Part shown: positions 23,421 to 35,272 of the stretch, one piece after another
Layout: each line of letters opens with the position of its first letter
How positions within the stretch are numbered: position 1 is the stretch's first letter
NCBI GenBank assembly: GCA_949316495.1
Contig: OX439006.1
Location: 47,012,439-47,076,438, forward strand
DNA from: Amphiduros pacificus
Taxonomy: Eukaryota > Annelida > Polychaeta > Phyllodocida > Hesionidae
Reading direction: 5' to 3'
DNA length: 64,000 nucleotides
Position numbers and translations under genes: made by a program
The notes under the pieces: model-generated
What the model saw: only the letters and a program-made list of their open reading frames with translations
Database searches by the model: none
What the model was told of the DNA's origin: nothing

Positions 23421-26338
23421 CTGCAATGAAAATAATATATATTTATATCAATGTCATAATAATGTTGTACCATTACATTCCATGGTGTTATATCTTCAAA
23501 TTTCATGATTTTAAAATGTGCTATATTAACCCTTAGTTCATGTGTCTTCAAACATTTTCTTAAATCCTAAAATCATATATTTACCTGCAATCTGCGATTC
23601 TGACTAACCACTGTGGTTTAGTAAAGTGCCCCAATGGTATTCACTCAAGTACAACTGTTTTTTGACTGAAGATTCATGTAACAGTTATTCTTCTAAAGGT
23701 AAAAGTGCAATTGACATGAAGGGTCATTTGAGGATTATTAGCCACATTTTCAGCCTCCATTAAGTTAGGGGCACATTCAAATTATAAGGCCATTGTTAGA
23801 ATATGGTAGAAAAGGTGAATATCCAAGCCTGGCTGGTAACCTAATAAGGGATATCATAGTATGGCTGGTTCTCTTGATATACACAACTCCTCATCAGACG
23901 TCGATGATCATTGAATGCTTGTTATAACCTTTCAGCTTACACCATGTTCTGTCAAACCTACTGACCTCTACATATTGACTGTCAAGCTGTCAAATAGGTT
24001 ACAATTTAAACAGTAATAGATCCATTTAGAGTTACCCCAATCAATATATCTGCTTTCACGTTTCACCTCATCTAATTTGGCCAAAATGAACCAAACAGTT
24101 TTTTCACATATGCTGTAATATATATCGATTCATCATGATTAATTATTGTGGGTATGGAATCTATTTGAAATGTAATTGTTTTTGTGTTTAAGTTCCATTC
24201 ATCAATTTGATTTGTCCCTTAACATAGAGCTTCCCTTTAGGATCCTACCCAGTCATTGCCTTGTCAATACTCCTGCACTGGACGGTGAAGTCCTCAGAGG
24301 TGTGAGAATCTTTGCTGTGATATGAGTAATTCTTATGATGATATATTTCCATTATTAAAAGAACAGCAGGCTTCTACTTCATTCTGACAATAACAATTGA
24401 TTTGTGAGCGATTTAAATCATAGTCATGTATGTCCTACTTTAGCCATGTATGTCCTACTATAGTCATGTATGTCCTACTACAGTCATGTATGTCCTACTA
24501 CAGTCATGTATGTCCTACTCCAGTCATGTATGTCCTGCTATAGTCTTGTATGTCCAACTATAGTCTTGTATGGCCTACTAAGTATCATGTCATTCACAGA
24601 GAATCGTATTAACACCATATAATTATTTCCGTACATGTAGTAGAGCTAATAAAAGACGTTCACTCTATTAGCATCTAAATTCACATTTGCCAAGCTAACA
24701 AATACTTATTAATAAACAAAAATTACTTTTTTTTCTTTTTGAATTATCTTATTTTCATTGTGAGGCTTACATCAATAAAAAAACACCTATTCTTATCCAG
24801 GTTTGATGGGTACTTTTTATGTTTTTATATGGGTATATTACACAATACTACATTTATTCTTACCTAGACATAGAGATTATATGGACACCATTACAATATA
24901 TAAATTGGCTGGCCTGATTACGTCCTAGTGTGGTAATTATTCTTCTGATTAGTCTATATGTGATGGATCCCTTTGTAAAACTTGCCATGGACTTTATCAT
25001 ATTATGCATTGTTCAATCTAACCCTATAACATTCCAATGACGACTTCATATATATTTTAACCCGCCTAAATGATTGACATCTATCTTACATCTTAGTATT
25101 AGCTGTGCATTGCATACTTTCTACAGTAATGGGGATGAAATTTCTGTCATTCTGTTCGTCAACATTGTTGAGTTCTTATGAGCAGACTATCAGCAGGCAA
25201 GATGTTGTATTTTCAGGGGACCAATTCTATCTATTTTCCATTAGGCTCAGATTTTTATCCATTCTGTCATGTGCTTTTTTCAAACTCTAATATTTATCAT
25301 TGAGTTGTCAAGGAGGCTGCTATTGTGAATAACATTACAAATATTAGCCAATGAAAATCAAGATAACAAGTTGGGATAAAATTCAATATGCAACATGTGT
25401 TTGATCAATACGATTTATCATCTGCTCAAGTCTGCTCCTGATAAGATTTTACATTAAATGATCAAATAAAAAGCAATCTCCAGAAAATGTTCGCAAAAAT
25501 CACAAAAAATGATGATCTGCCTAGCTCTAAGGCCATTGGCCTATGTTTTGTTTATGAATTTTGCACGGGCTTATCTGCTGAAGATCAATTCCATATTTCT
25601 TTTTGCACTTTTATTCAAAGAATTGACTGCACACTTTAATAATATATCAGAGTGAAAAATGTCCTTACACTCTTCCTCTGATCATTTGTGTTTTATACAT
25701 GATTTTTTTCCATCACTAATCCCTAGCTTCTAGACGTGATGTAGTGGTGCCTTATGCACAGACAAAGGGATATCTGCATAACTGGAAGCAGGTGTACGGG
25801 CAAATCACTGAGCGGCACATATGGTTCAGCAATGTAACTGGCATCATTTATCCCAAGTATTTGGATTTACTCACTTGACACCACAGGCAGCAAAAGTCCC
25901 CAGTATATCCAACCATATCACATGAAATAGCTGATGAAAAATGTATTTGAGAAAAGCATCTTTTTGGAAATATCTTAAGAGCAGTTGGCCTTAGTGGTGA
26001 ACCAATAATCATGTTGGGAGTTGGATGAAAACTGATATTGCTGAGGTCTTTTAGTGTGAAAAAGAAAGAAATATTGAGAAAAATGGTATAAAGTAGTATA
26101 TATAAATATCTATATATATATAATATATAAAATATATATTATATGTACAATGAAGTGGCATGCAATCACTACTTACATTGTGACCTGCCAGTGTATAAAA
26201 TGTCAAGGAATGAAGTTGTAGCCTTTTATATGTCATTGCTTGATACCTTGACCTGCCATTTTATGCAATAATAAGCAATAAAATAGTAGCGCCCTGTAAA
26301 CAGACACTGCCACTGCCCTTTATACTTAGTCTATTTAC
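23421..26338. other. Cyclase intron with one minisatellite
   Basis: AT-rich intron between the two most upstream recognised cyclase exons. Apart from the 20-bp tandem repeat near 24424-24585, no exon or element could be supported. Confidence 0.4.
24424..24585. repeat. 20-bp tandem repeat, CATGTATGTCCTACT units
   Basis: Eight units of 20 bp with the core TAGTCATGTATGTCCTACTA, the last two or three degraded (CTTGTATGTCCAACT, CTTGTATGGCCTACT). Confidence 0.9.
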
Positions 26339-27338
26339 CTGTTCCTTAGAGCTCTACTCTATGGTGATCTGAACTCCGAGGGAGGCCTTGGTGTCCAGAA
26401 AGGCTTTCCTTAAGCCAAGGTCTGTCCGGATATATAGCATATATAGTTCAAATCTGTACAAGATGTATATGGTGCTCGACATTATGTTGATATATATCAG
26501 ATATTACTTTTCATTCAATTTTAATGGCATGTACACACATTTTGAATTCAAGATCAATGTGTCAAGGTCAAAGGTCACATGACTAAAAGTATGACGAGGC
26601 ACAGCTATGACCAAAGACATTTCTGTATACCAAGTTTTAATTTCCTCTTAGAAGTGGTTGCTGAGATATGTTCCTTACAAAATTTGTGAACTTCAGGTCA
26701 CTGCAGTAAGGTCAATGGTGACATTAAGATTTGAAGGAGTCTTCACCTCTATATCTACCTCTACATAAAAATTGAAACATATAGTACTGGTAGTTTTGGA
26801 CAAGATTTTTTAATGTTGTCAAACAGATGGACAGATGGACGGACATATATTTCCCCACTCCTAAAGCTCTGCCACTTCAAGAAGTCAGCAGAGCTAAAAA
26901 CGCATTTTCTTTAAAGTGACAATTTACAGTATCTTTAAACAGACAATGAACATTCAGTTATCATTGTATTTCTATATTCATTTAACTTTAATTTATGATA
27001 CACATGTTTTCTTACCTTGATACAATTTGTTGTAGCTTTATTATAATTTAACTATTCCAATGATATCTTGTTGAAAGACAATGTGTTGTTTTTTTTTAAT
27101 CCTAATGCACCATGCTAAGAGGCCAAATTGTTCTATAATTATGTGTATACAATCCATATCCTATTAGTTCACAAATTATTTTAAACCATCATTAAATGGC
27201 ATATCCTATAAGTTTACAAATTATTTTAAACCATCATTAAATGGCATTTAAAATTGTCCTGTGACATAAATAATATGTCCTGCTGGCTGAGATAAATATC
27301 TGTAACTGGTATGAGCCTCACATCTTGCAATTATCAAC

Positions 27339-27402
27339 ATGGAACAACACCGGAATATATTCTGTATTTTCATTTATATATTTATGAATGTGTCTGTTCA
27401 GG
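27339..27402 (+). CDS. Gene 2 candidate exon 1 (signal peptide)
   Basis: ATG opens a 21-residue leader starting MEQHRNIFCIF and ending MNVSVQ, then G|GTAAGT in phase 1. The flank TTATCAACATGGAAC is shared with the first exons at 9464 and 61908. Joined in frame to exon 2 at 46744 it yields a 617-residue protein, with cleavage expected near VQ-AE. The leader differs clearly from the other two. The intron to exon 2 would be 19.3 kb, filled with insertions; gene 3's is 1 kb. Confidence 0.65.
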
Positions 27403-29316
27403 GTAAGTGTAAATATCTAAGAATATATTCAATGTTTGTTGCTTACAATGTGTAGTGCATCTTACCCAGTGTGGTCTAATGAATGTCCTTATGAACTTTA
27501 TCTTTGGTTGGATGCAAAAAGGCTAAATTCCATTAAGCTATAATAATGAACATTTTGATTTCTACATTTCACTTTGTAAGTTGACAAACTCATCGCTAAA
27601 TATGAGTTTGCCAGATTTATTCTTAAACAAATAAAATGCCAAACAGTGAATTGATTCTCACATGCACATATAGTCGAGGAGCCAGCCCCCAATTTGTTAT
27701 TGGGATTCTAGAAAAAGGTACATTTTCATACCTCGCTTTACACTGAATATGTATTTCTCAATTAAATCAGGTGGGAAGGTGGGAGACATGGCAGCATATT
27801 TTAAGATGGTGTAAAATGAAACACTTTAGAATTCATGGTTACCGTGGCAACATAATACTTTAATTTCTCATATAAATATCAAATATGACCTCAAATAGTA
27901 TCTCTCATTAAGTATTTGACAACCAGTTGCTAGCTGTCAACATCTCAATCATGAGCCATATTTAGGCTAAAATTTATGAAACGCTGTTGCCATGGTAACC
28001 AAAAGAAATTTTAACTGAAGGCAAAATCATTTTTTGCATTTTGTGAATTTTAGATAAAATGTAAATGGTTGCCATGGAAACAGCTCTATCTTTTGAAAGA
28101 CCCCACAATTTGAAAAAAAAACAAATATCATTTGAGAAACCCTAGCTCTCCTGCTACATGTGTAGGCACTTCAAATTGCGGTTTGCTTTTTGTCTGACGA
28201 AACTCCTGAAATAATTGACTTTTTGCAGGTTGGCTCCTCAACTAATAGCCTAGAACATCCATTTCCTCATTCCTATAACCTCAGTTTGAGACTGAAGAAA
28301 AGAAATATAGAAGCGAGAGAGTCAGCCTGCCATGTTGTGTCCACTATTATACATTTATTTTGCTACATTGACTGGTCTCGACCTGCGATAATTATCATAA
28401 TCAAAACCATTGTGGCAATTTGTAGGCATTTCTAGAAAATATTCACAAACATTCTAGAAAGGCTGTTTTTAGAACAGCTTATTGGGCTTTCATCTGTGTT
28501 TATAAAGATCTACCCTCCATAGCAGAACTTATCTATCATATTAGTCCCTGCCACCAAGATATAAAGGTGCACACAGAATCAACAGCAAGTCATAAGTATT
28601 CATAAAAAATCTGGCTGTCCATTGCTTGGTGAAATAATATATTAAATAGATTTGTTTTGTACAGGGGGTGGCACTGATTGGTCAGTTTATGTGTCAGACA
28701 CCTGATTACAGTTTATAACTGAAGTTGGTCATTTCAGATTTGATGATATTTTTGTGAGCAAGGCAAGTATTCATAAATTCCAAATTTAGAATGGTATCAA
28801 ATATATAGGGCAATGAGTGTAGAGGTATTAATTGAATACTACCTATGTAAAGCACAGTATTGTACTAGTTAAAATGCTCTTGTATCAACCTGATATGGTC
28901 ATTTTTTGCTGAAAGGGTTACTAAAAGACCAATTTATTTCAATAAGTGTGCTCAGTCTGTACAAATGATGCCTACTTTTACCAAGCAGGTCATTTGGTGA
29001 TAAATACTCAGCATCTCCAGGGAGGGGCACAGTGCCATATTGCATTATACATGCTAAATAAAATCCGTCAATTTTGAGATTCATTAACAAGCTAAATTTG
29101 TTAAATTTGCTTGAAGGTGGTAGGTGTACAAAATATCAAAATTGACGGACTTCATAGTCAGGATCGAGCCGCCCACCAACGGCCAATTGCCTTTGCAATT
29201 TGCCACGATATGAACTACTTGGACACCATTCATAAATATTGTTGCTTAGTGTTTGTAAATACGTGCGGATGCTTCAGAAAACAGCCTTGACTCGTCTGTA
29301 CCATTGAAACTAATGG
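27403..29316. other. Start of gene 2 intron 1
   Basis: No genes seen. A short hairpin lies at about 29060-29150 with arms AATCCGTCAATTTTGAGAT and ATATCAAAATTGACGGACTT, about 55 bases apart. Confidence 0.4.
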
Positions 29317-29706
29317 ACAAAAACTTCGGACCTTGCCTTGCTTGAGCCTGTCATTCAACACTGCTACACTTTTTTATCATTATTATCACAAATCATTTTA
29401 TTCAAACTCTTTACATAAGATAAAGGTTTAGTTCACATTCATACATCATTCATTCATATATATAAAAGCACTATCATCTTGCAAGTTGCATTGCACAAGT
29501 TGCATTGCACATAGTCAAATTAAAATCATATTAATCTGTACAACTATATTCCAATTAAATCACAATCTCTTCCTGGCTAAAACCATCTATATTAAAATCC
29601 TGTTTCATAAAACCTCTTAATTCAGTGATCAACCTCAGGGCCACATGTTAGCTCATTCACATCTGTATCTTTCAGCAATGATCATCCCTCTGTCTGCAGA
29701 GTGTTC

Positions 29707-32656
29707 TCATCCACTTGGGAGTCTTTTCCCAATTGTATGTAGATTCCTACCAGTGATTGATCTGGAATTGGCTCTGCACATCCTGATCAGAGAGCTAACG
29801 TTATCATTGTCTGATACCAGCATTGTCAGAAACATTTTTAGAAATCTCCTGTACATTTGATCAGTCACACTGGCATTCCCCATAATTGGTGGCAGATATC
29901 TAGTATGTGTAGTATTTGGCAGGTGCAATATTCTCCGCACACATCTGTACCACATCACTTGGAAATATTTGACACTTACATCTGAGAAGTCCCATGCTGC
30001 AGTTCCATAAAAAATGAGCACATTGTGTATTAAAAACAATAGTGACAACATTGTCAGGACTTCTCCCAAGTTTGACTAGAAGGTTATTAACTCTATTGAC
30101 TACATAATTTCTATTTCTTTTCACTTCATTTCTCTCACTCAAGTTGGCATCGAGGACATTGCCCAGATCTTTTACACTGTCACCCACTGTAGTGGTGTTC
30201 CTCACAGTGTAATTTCAGGTTTTGGCTGCACCTTCTTTCGTGAAAATAAAATGCACACAGTCTTGACAGGATTGTATTGTACACCATATCCCACACCATA
30301 CTGCTTGCATGTCTGTAACACATTCCTCAGTTCTTTCCCACTTGGCACAAGCAGTTTGAGATCATCTGCATATCCCATTGCTCCATAGAAATGCGATCCC
30401 ACCCAACATCTGATGCCATCAGCTTCCAACCTATTCAGCAGGATGTCCATGTATAAACAAAAAAGTACTGGTGACACTACTACTCCTTGGCGAATGCCAT
30501 TACTGGTAAAAAATTCACTCAAGTATTCACCCTTCCATACAGTTCTCATGACCTGTCTTTCATACATGTCTGACAAGGATCGAAGCACAACTGCTGGTAT
30601 CTTCTTATCAATCAGAATATCAAATAATTTATCATGACGTTCCCGGTTGAAGGCTTTTGTTGCATCCACAAAACATGCATATACATCGGACTGGTTGTTC
30701 AGATAGTACTGAATGACCTCCTTTGTGACAAAGGTGCACATCACAGTACTGTGTTTTTCCTTAAATGCAAATTGCAGTGCACTTGTCTGGAGCTGATCCT
30801 TATATCTCATGCTCAGAATGAGGTCCATCAGCTTGCTCATGGAGCTGCACAAGGTTACTCCATGATAGTTTTTCCCATCACATACCTTACCACGTGGGTC
30901 TTTAGTAATAGATACTATTGTTGCCAATAACATTGGCTTTGGCTGATGATGTATATGCTGCTTTATTCTCTCATTGTATGCCTTGGTGGAGGGAACATAA
31001 TTATAGAGCTCATTATATTTGTCCCCAAAAGGTTTCACAAATCCATCGATAGATGGTGCTGTCCCTTCTTTTGGGTTCACTCCCTATAAAAATCTCTGCT
31101 TCTATCTTCCCATATTGCAATAGACATTTTTTCTTTTCTTCTGATCTTCTTTTCTTCTCAACCGGCTCACTACATACATATATTATTGTCCTTTGGAATC
31201 CTGTTTGGGCTCAAACACCACACCATCCATAGGCTCCCCACATTGCACCCATAGATTGTTCCACCATATGCTTTCACGCTTATATATGCCAACCTCTTCA
31301 TGCCAGTATGGTTTTTTGCTTTTCCTCTTCTTAGTCCTTGGCAAATACCTATCTGCATTAAGGCAACACTCCACTAACTGTTCACACCATGTGTCAATCT
31401 CTTTCCTGTGTCTATCACTTTTGCAGTTCACATCTGCACACCCAGCCACATTAGGAATGTCTATATATTGTAGCAATCAATCTTGCTGCTGTCTGTACCA
31501 TTCCTCACCCTTTTCACTGACCTTATACCATGCAATGGATGTTTATTTTTTACATCAGAGCTCTCAGAGATATGTCAATGTTGCAACACGATATCTGCAG
31601 TGAGCAGCACTGGTATATGCTTTGATGGATTCAGTGGTAATCACACCTCCTGACTTCTGCAACACAACCATACAGTCATGAGCTTACACTAAAATGGTCA
31701 ATACATGAAAAACTACCATATGTGGGATCATGGTATGTGTATCCCTTGTCAGCAAATGGAACATCAAATGTATACTGTATGTTATTTAGCTGTAAAAAGT
31801 CTCTAAAATATGCATTATTCCGACTCACATCAGTGTTCATGTCATCACCTACTAAAATATGATTTGCATTCTGCTGTCCAATAGCAATTTCCACAGCATC
31901 TATGGTCTCCATATATTCCAGGTCAACCTCAGTTTGGTTTGGTTTGTTTGGGGTTTTACATCACTTTCAACATTATTTCAGTTATTTCGTGATGAGACCT
32001 ACTTGTAGCAGATATAGTGCTGCCTCACTGAATTGTCATGTCGCAGGTCCTTGACATGACAACACGCCCGGTCACAGATTTACAAGGACAACGGGTTAAC
32101 CCTTTAGGCACGGGCCTCAGCTCATGTGGGAAATTGTATCATGAGTTCAATCCCGGCACGGCCGGGGTTCGAACCCACGACCTTTGGATCACCACAGAGG
32201 AACTGGTGATAATAAGTTGGCACTCTAACCAACTGCGCCACGGCCCGTGGCCTTCAACCTCAGTCTTCCTTTGATTGTCTACTAGCATGTAGATATTAAT
32301 GCATAATAAATTCTCATCATCACATTTAACTATAATTGCTTTAAATTGTACATTTTCAACCATTGTCTTTTTCCACAATATGCCAACACCATCTTTAGGC
32401 CTACCAATGATCAATTTACTATTGCACACATTGCAGATACTCCATCAGCAAGATAACTGTCATTAATGCTTCTCAATATATTCTGTTTTGCATTAATCAA
32501 CCATGTCTCCTGCACAAATATATCAGGCCAGTCTCTATCAATGACACTATTAATAAATTCACATTTATCGCTGGCTAATCCTGTACTATTATAGGATAGT
32601 ATTTTCAATGTGGTACTATCCATTATTACAGTGTTGCTTGTCTCCTCGGAAGCCAC
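29707..32656 (-). pseudogene. LINE A ORF2 remnants (endonuclease-RT)
   Basis: The frame opens as ILSYNSTGLASDKCEFINS (endonuclease N-terminus) and continues with VGDDMNTDVSRNNAYF near 31850. An RT block of 292 codons (31080-30202) includes CFVDATKAFNRERHDKL, NGIRQGVVVSPVLFCLYMD and the catalytic GYADDLKLL. A C-terminal piece runs to 29707. At least three frame breaks plus the SINE insertion separate the pieces, so no ORF2 protein can be made. Confidence 0.8.
31934..32253 (-). mobile_element. tRNA-derived SINE, copy 2, inside LINE A
   Basis: Same family as 6591-6888, in minus orientation, with intact A and B boxes. The 11-bp target duplication TCAACCTCAGT is at 31923-31933 and 32254-32264. 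It lies between LINE A endonuclease fragments, so it is younger than that LINE. Confidence 0.92.
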
Positions 32657-33795
32657 TGCTTAAAGTAGTTCTTTTTAGGCCAGAAATTTTCTGCCATAAC
32701 TTTCTCATAGTCTTTGTAATCTACTGTCAATAAAAAGTGGTTTGCACCCCAGTCCTTTGAAGATGTATCCTCAATTTTACTGATGCCCATACTCTCATCT
32801 TTGTCCTTTATGTACATTTCTATATCTTTCTCTTCTAACACTGGACTCACATTGGTTTTCTGCACTTGGAAGGTAGTGGGCCCAGCTCTCAGTATAGCAG
32901 ATTCTGCAGTGCCCCCAGTACCAGTGGGCTTCTTACGACTGCTCTGCTCTTTTTGCACACTATTGTTTGTATTTTGGCCGTTTGGCCCCTGTTTGTACCT
33001 TTCTTTGGCCTTTTGCCACCAATTCCTTGAAAGCCATCTTGCCTTTCTGTCTATCCACCCAACTCTTGTGACACCAGGTTGCACTGTTGGCTTCTCTCCT
33101 GTGTGCCCTCCGGGTGGCACTGCATTAATCACCATACTACCACTAGGTGGCCCTACCACCTGCACATCATCTCCTCCTAGTCCATTGGTGTCTGCCCTTA
33201 TTGCCTGAGCAACAGATGTGATGACATCGCTTCTCATATTCAGCATGTTTTGTTGTAGCTGCTGAATCTGTCTCTGTTGCACTGATACCTGCTCCAACAC
33301 TGTCATGAGGCTACCTGCAGCCTCCGGACCACATGGAGACATCTTGCTATGGTCAGCAGCCAGGAACTCAGGCATCATACTTTGGTCACTCAAATTGTCC
33401 AATGCCTTGAACATTTCTATTACATCATCCAGCGTGATGTCCTCTGCCTGCTTGTTCACAGATCCTGTCGTCTTTGTATCAAGATGAGGGAAACTTGGAA
33501 TAAGATCTCTCACATTGTTAACTAAGTCTTTTCTGGCTCTTTCAATATCATCACGACTGAAGAAATTCACAACAGCCTGTTTCAGCTGTAAGACACTTGC
33601 CTGGGATCTGTATGTTGAGACACACATCAAAAGTTTATTCTTCACCATAGGTGTACTCTCACAGCGTTGTTTACAAATAACAGTTTCAGTGGCCTTGCAC
33701 TTGGCACACTTCGTGGGTACCATTGTGGTCACCAGACTGTGACCACGCTGTGGCTTCCAATCAATCCTGTTACGCACTCTTGCCAGCAGGTCCAC
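32626..33795 (-). CDS. LINE A ORF1, 389 aa
   Basis: Open frame upstream of ORF2 and overlapping its start by 31 bases. The N-terminus has a cysteine pattern (CAKC..., CKQRC). A Gln-rich stretch (VQQRQIQQLQQ, residues about 175-185) may form a coiled coil. The C-terminal HFLLTVDYKDYEKVMAENFWP resembles the C-terminus of the ORF1 tail at 54686-54971 (FRLTISKDDMDTIMNPLFWP). An RNA-binding coat role is usual for LINE ORF1 products. It is still open although ORF2 is broken. Confidence 0.7.
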   Translation of the reverse strand: MDLLARVRNRIDWKPQRGHSLVTTMVPTKCAKCKATETVICKQRCESTPMVKNKLLMCVSTYRSQASVLQLKQAVVNFFSRDDIERARKDLVNNVRDLIPSFPHLDTKTTGSVNKQAEDITLDDVIEMFKALDNLSDQSMMPEFLAADHSKMSPCGPEAAGSLMTVLEQVSVQQRQIQQLQQNMLNMRSDVITSVAQAIRADTNGLGGDDVQVVGPPSGSMVINAVPPGGHTGEKPTVQPGVTRVGWIDRKARWLSRNWWQKAKERYKQGPNGQNTNNSVQKEQSSRKKPTGTGGTAESAILRAGPTTFQVQKTNVSPVLEEKDIEMYIKDKDESMGISKIEDTSSKDWGANHFLLTVDYKDYEKVMAENFWPKKNYFKQWLPRRQATL

Positions 33796-34559
33796 CTGCC
33801 CTTAGTGGCATGGGGTAAATGGCTGTTCCAGGCTATGTCTGCACCTACCAAATCAGTGAATGACTATCCAAATTGTCAATCAAATAGTTCATCAATGTCT
33901 GATCACACAGTTCATATGACACATTCAGTACTTTCTAACTATGTTCTCGGATCACTATGCACCATTTCAATATATCCATGTAAATCATCTCATAATATTG
34001 ACCTGTTTGTAGTTGCTGCTTATCAATGTAATGGAGTTAATTTCATGTACCATGCTCATGCATTGCACCACTCACACATTCACAGTGTACAGAGATAACA
34101 GTCTATATTATGACCTGTAATCATCAGAATTGTCAAAATGTGCGTGACTCAAAAGTGTAGCAGTGTTGATTGATAGCCTCCAGCAAGGCAAAGTCCGATA
34201 TGCCAAGTTCTCCTCTTTGACCCTAAATCACTGGGGGGATACTGGATTCGGTAACTGCAGTTACCGAATCAAAATGGCAGACTCTGCACCAGGTGAGAAA
34301 TCTCAGCAGCTTGTATTTCATCTTTCCTGGGGTTATTGATAACTGCTACCATGACCAAGTGCTTCAGTATAGTATATAAATACAGTATGATCAAAATGAT
34401 TCACATAGCTTTACAGGTAATGTGAAAAAGAGGGAATGTAGTTTCACTCATGATTCGGTAACTGTACATGCATGATTCGGTAACTGTAGTCTTCTCCATG
34501 TGGATGATTCGGTAACTGTTGAATGATTTGGTAACTGCCATATGTGTATGCCAACAAAA

Positions 34560-35272
34560 TATCAATGTTAATGTGTACTTATAAGCAAACAATAATAGTA
34601 AAGTTACCAGAACAATATGCTCTGTATAATGACTGCAGGTATGTATAATGTGTTGCAATCCAGTGGTTGCAATGTTCATTGTAACTGTAACTATAATATG
34701 ACACGCTCACTTTTTCAGCCTTTATGTGTTACCATTGAACAAAAACTGGTAAAATAGAACTCAATATATTCCACCATGCTAAATCCAGCCACCAGAATTT
34801 GCCTTTAACATTCGGAAAGAAGAATTAGATGAAACCACTAAACCAAAATATATAGATCTGTTCACTTTGGCCAAACAATCAATGCCATAATCAATAAATA
34901 TGGGCAGAACTGTGAACCATATATTGAAACAAATGGTACAAAAATATTCTGAAGATCAAGAGAAGTTATTAGTTCTGAACAAACTGTTGATTATAATGCA
35001 CCTGAAAAAAGAGAAAGGACAAAAGGTATATTCCTAAGCAGGGGATTATGTGAAAGAGTCTGAAGTTTGCAAATTTATGACTGACAAATTAATGAAAGTC
35101 CTTGATCTTATTGATCAGCAGGGTAGAAAGGAGAACTTCATGTGTGTTATCCAGTCCATTGCTGATGGAGTTTTATCAAGTCAAGATAATTCACAATTAA
35201 TATTCCTTGTCATTCCTTGTCAAAAGTCTGTTTCAATGCTGAAAATGAATACACAAGGTTTGCTTATAAAAA
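34560..35272 (+). other. Internal sequence of the TIR element, unidentified
   Basis: A plus-strand frame at 35050-35316 (starting MKESEVCKFMTDKLMKVLDL) and looser coding-like sequence before it suggest a decayed gene fragment. It matches no family I recognise. It may belong to the transposon itself or to captured host sequence. Confidence 0.3.

Larger units (their letters stand above)
9719..26408 (-). pseudogene. ADCY3-like adenylyl cyclase, fragment with disabling changes
   Basis: Minus-strand exons in transcript order: 26339-26408 (AFLDTKASL linker), 23302-23420 (EKLLLSVLAKHVATEM), 16841-16952 (ILFADIVGFTAMSS, catalytic C1), 16125-16252 ([15 protein letters not shown]), about 15205-15358 (MHIGIHTGAKLAGDLG), about 14945-15069 (VHISESTAACLSGEF, TYLI), 12707-12868, 10289-10376 and 9719-9835 (second membrane set, ending LVDM). 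REKTKSGVNM and CYYCICG are closest to vertebrate ADCY3. Defects: TAG in the first listed exon and TAG in the 10289 exon, both in a frame fixed by flanking phases. The acceptor before ILFADIV reads CG, not AG. The GG-V-V exon lacks a GT donor in the needed phase. The N-terminal membrane exons and the C2 domain were not found. A recoded or edited gene is possible but less likely than a pseudogene. Confidence 0.85.
29372..34145 (-). mobile_element. Decayed LINE A (APE-type non-LTR retrotransposon)
   Basis: ORF1 (33795-32626) is followed by broken ORF2 pieces: endonuclease near 32656-31676 and RT near 31080-29707. The 3' end is A-rich at about 29372. It is flanked by inverted arms of about 48 bp (29320-29371 and 34146-34196). 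A SINE is inserted at 31934-32253. The RT type matches the LINE at 54686-58128, but this is a different, older family. Confidence 0.8.

Noticed and set aside
27498-27692. Upstream N-terminal exons of the cyclase
   Set aside because: The minus-strand frames here show no membrane-segment pattern or splice phases matching the recognised exons.
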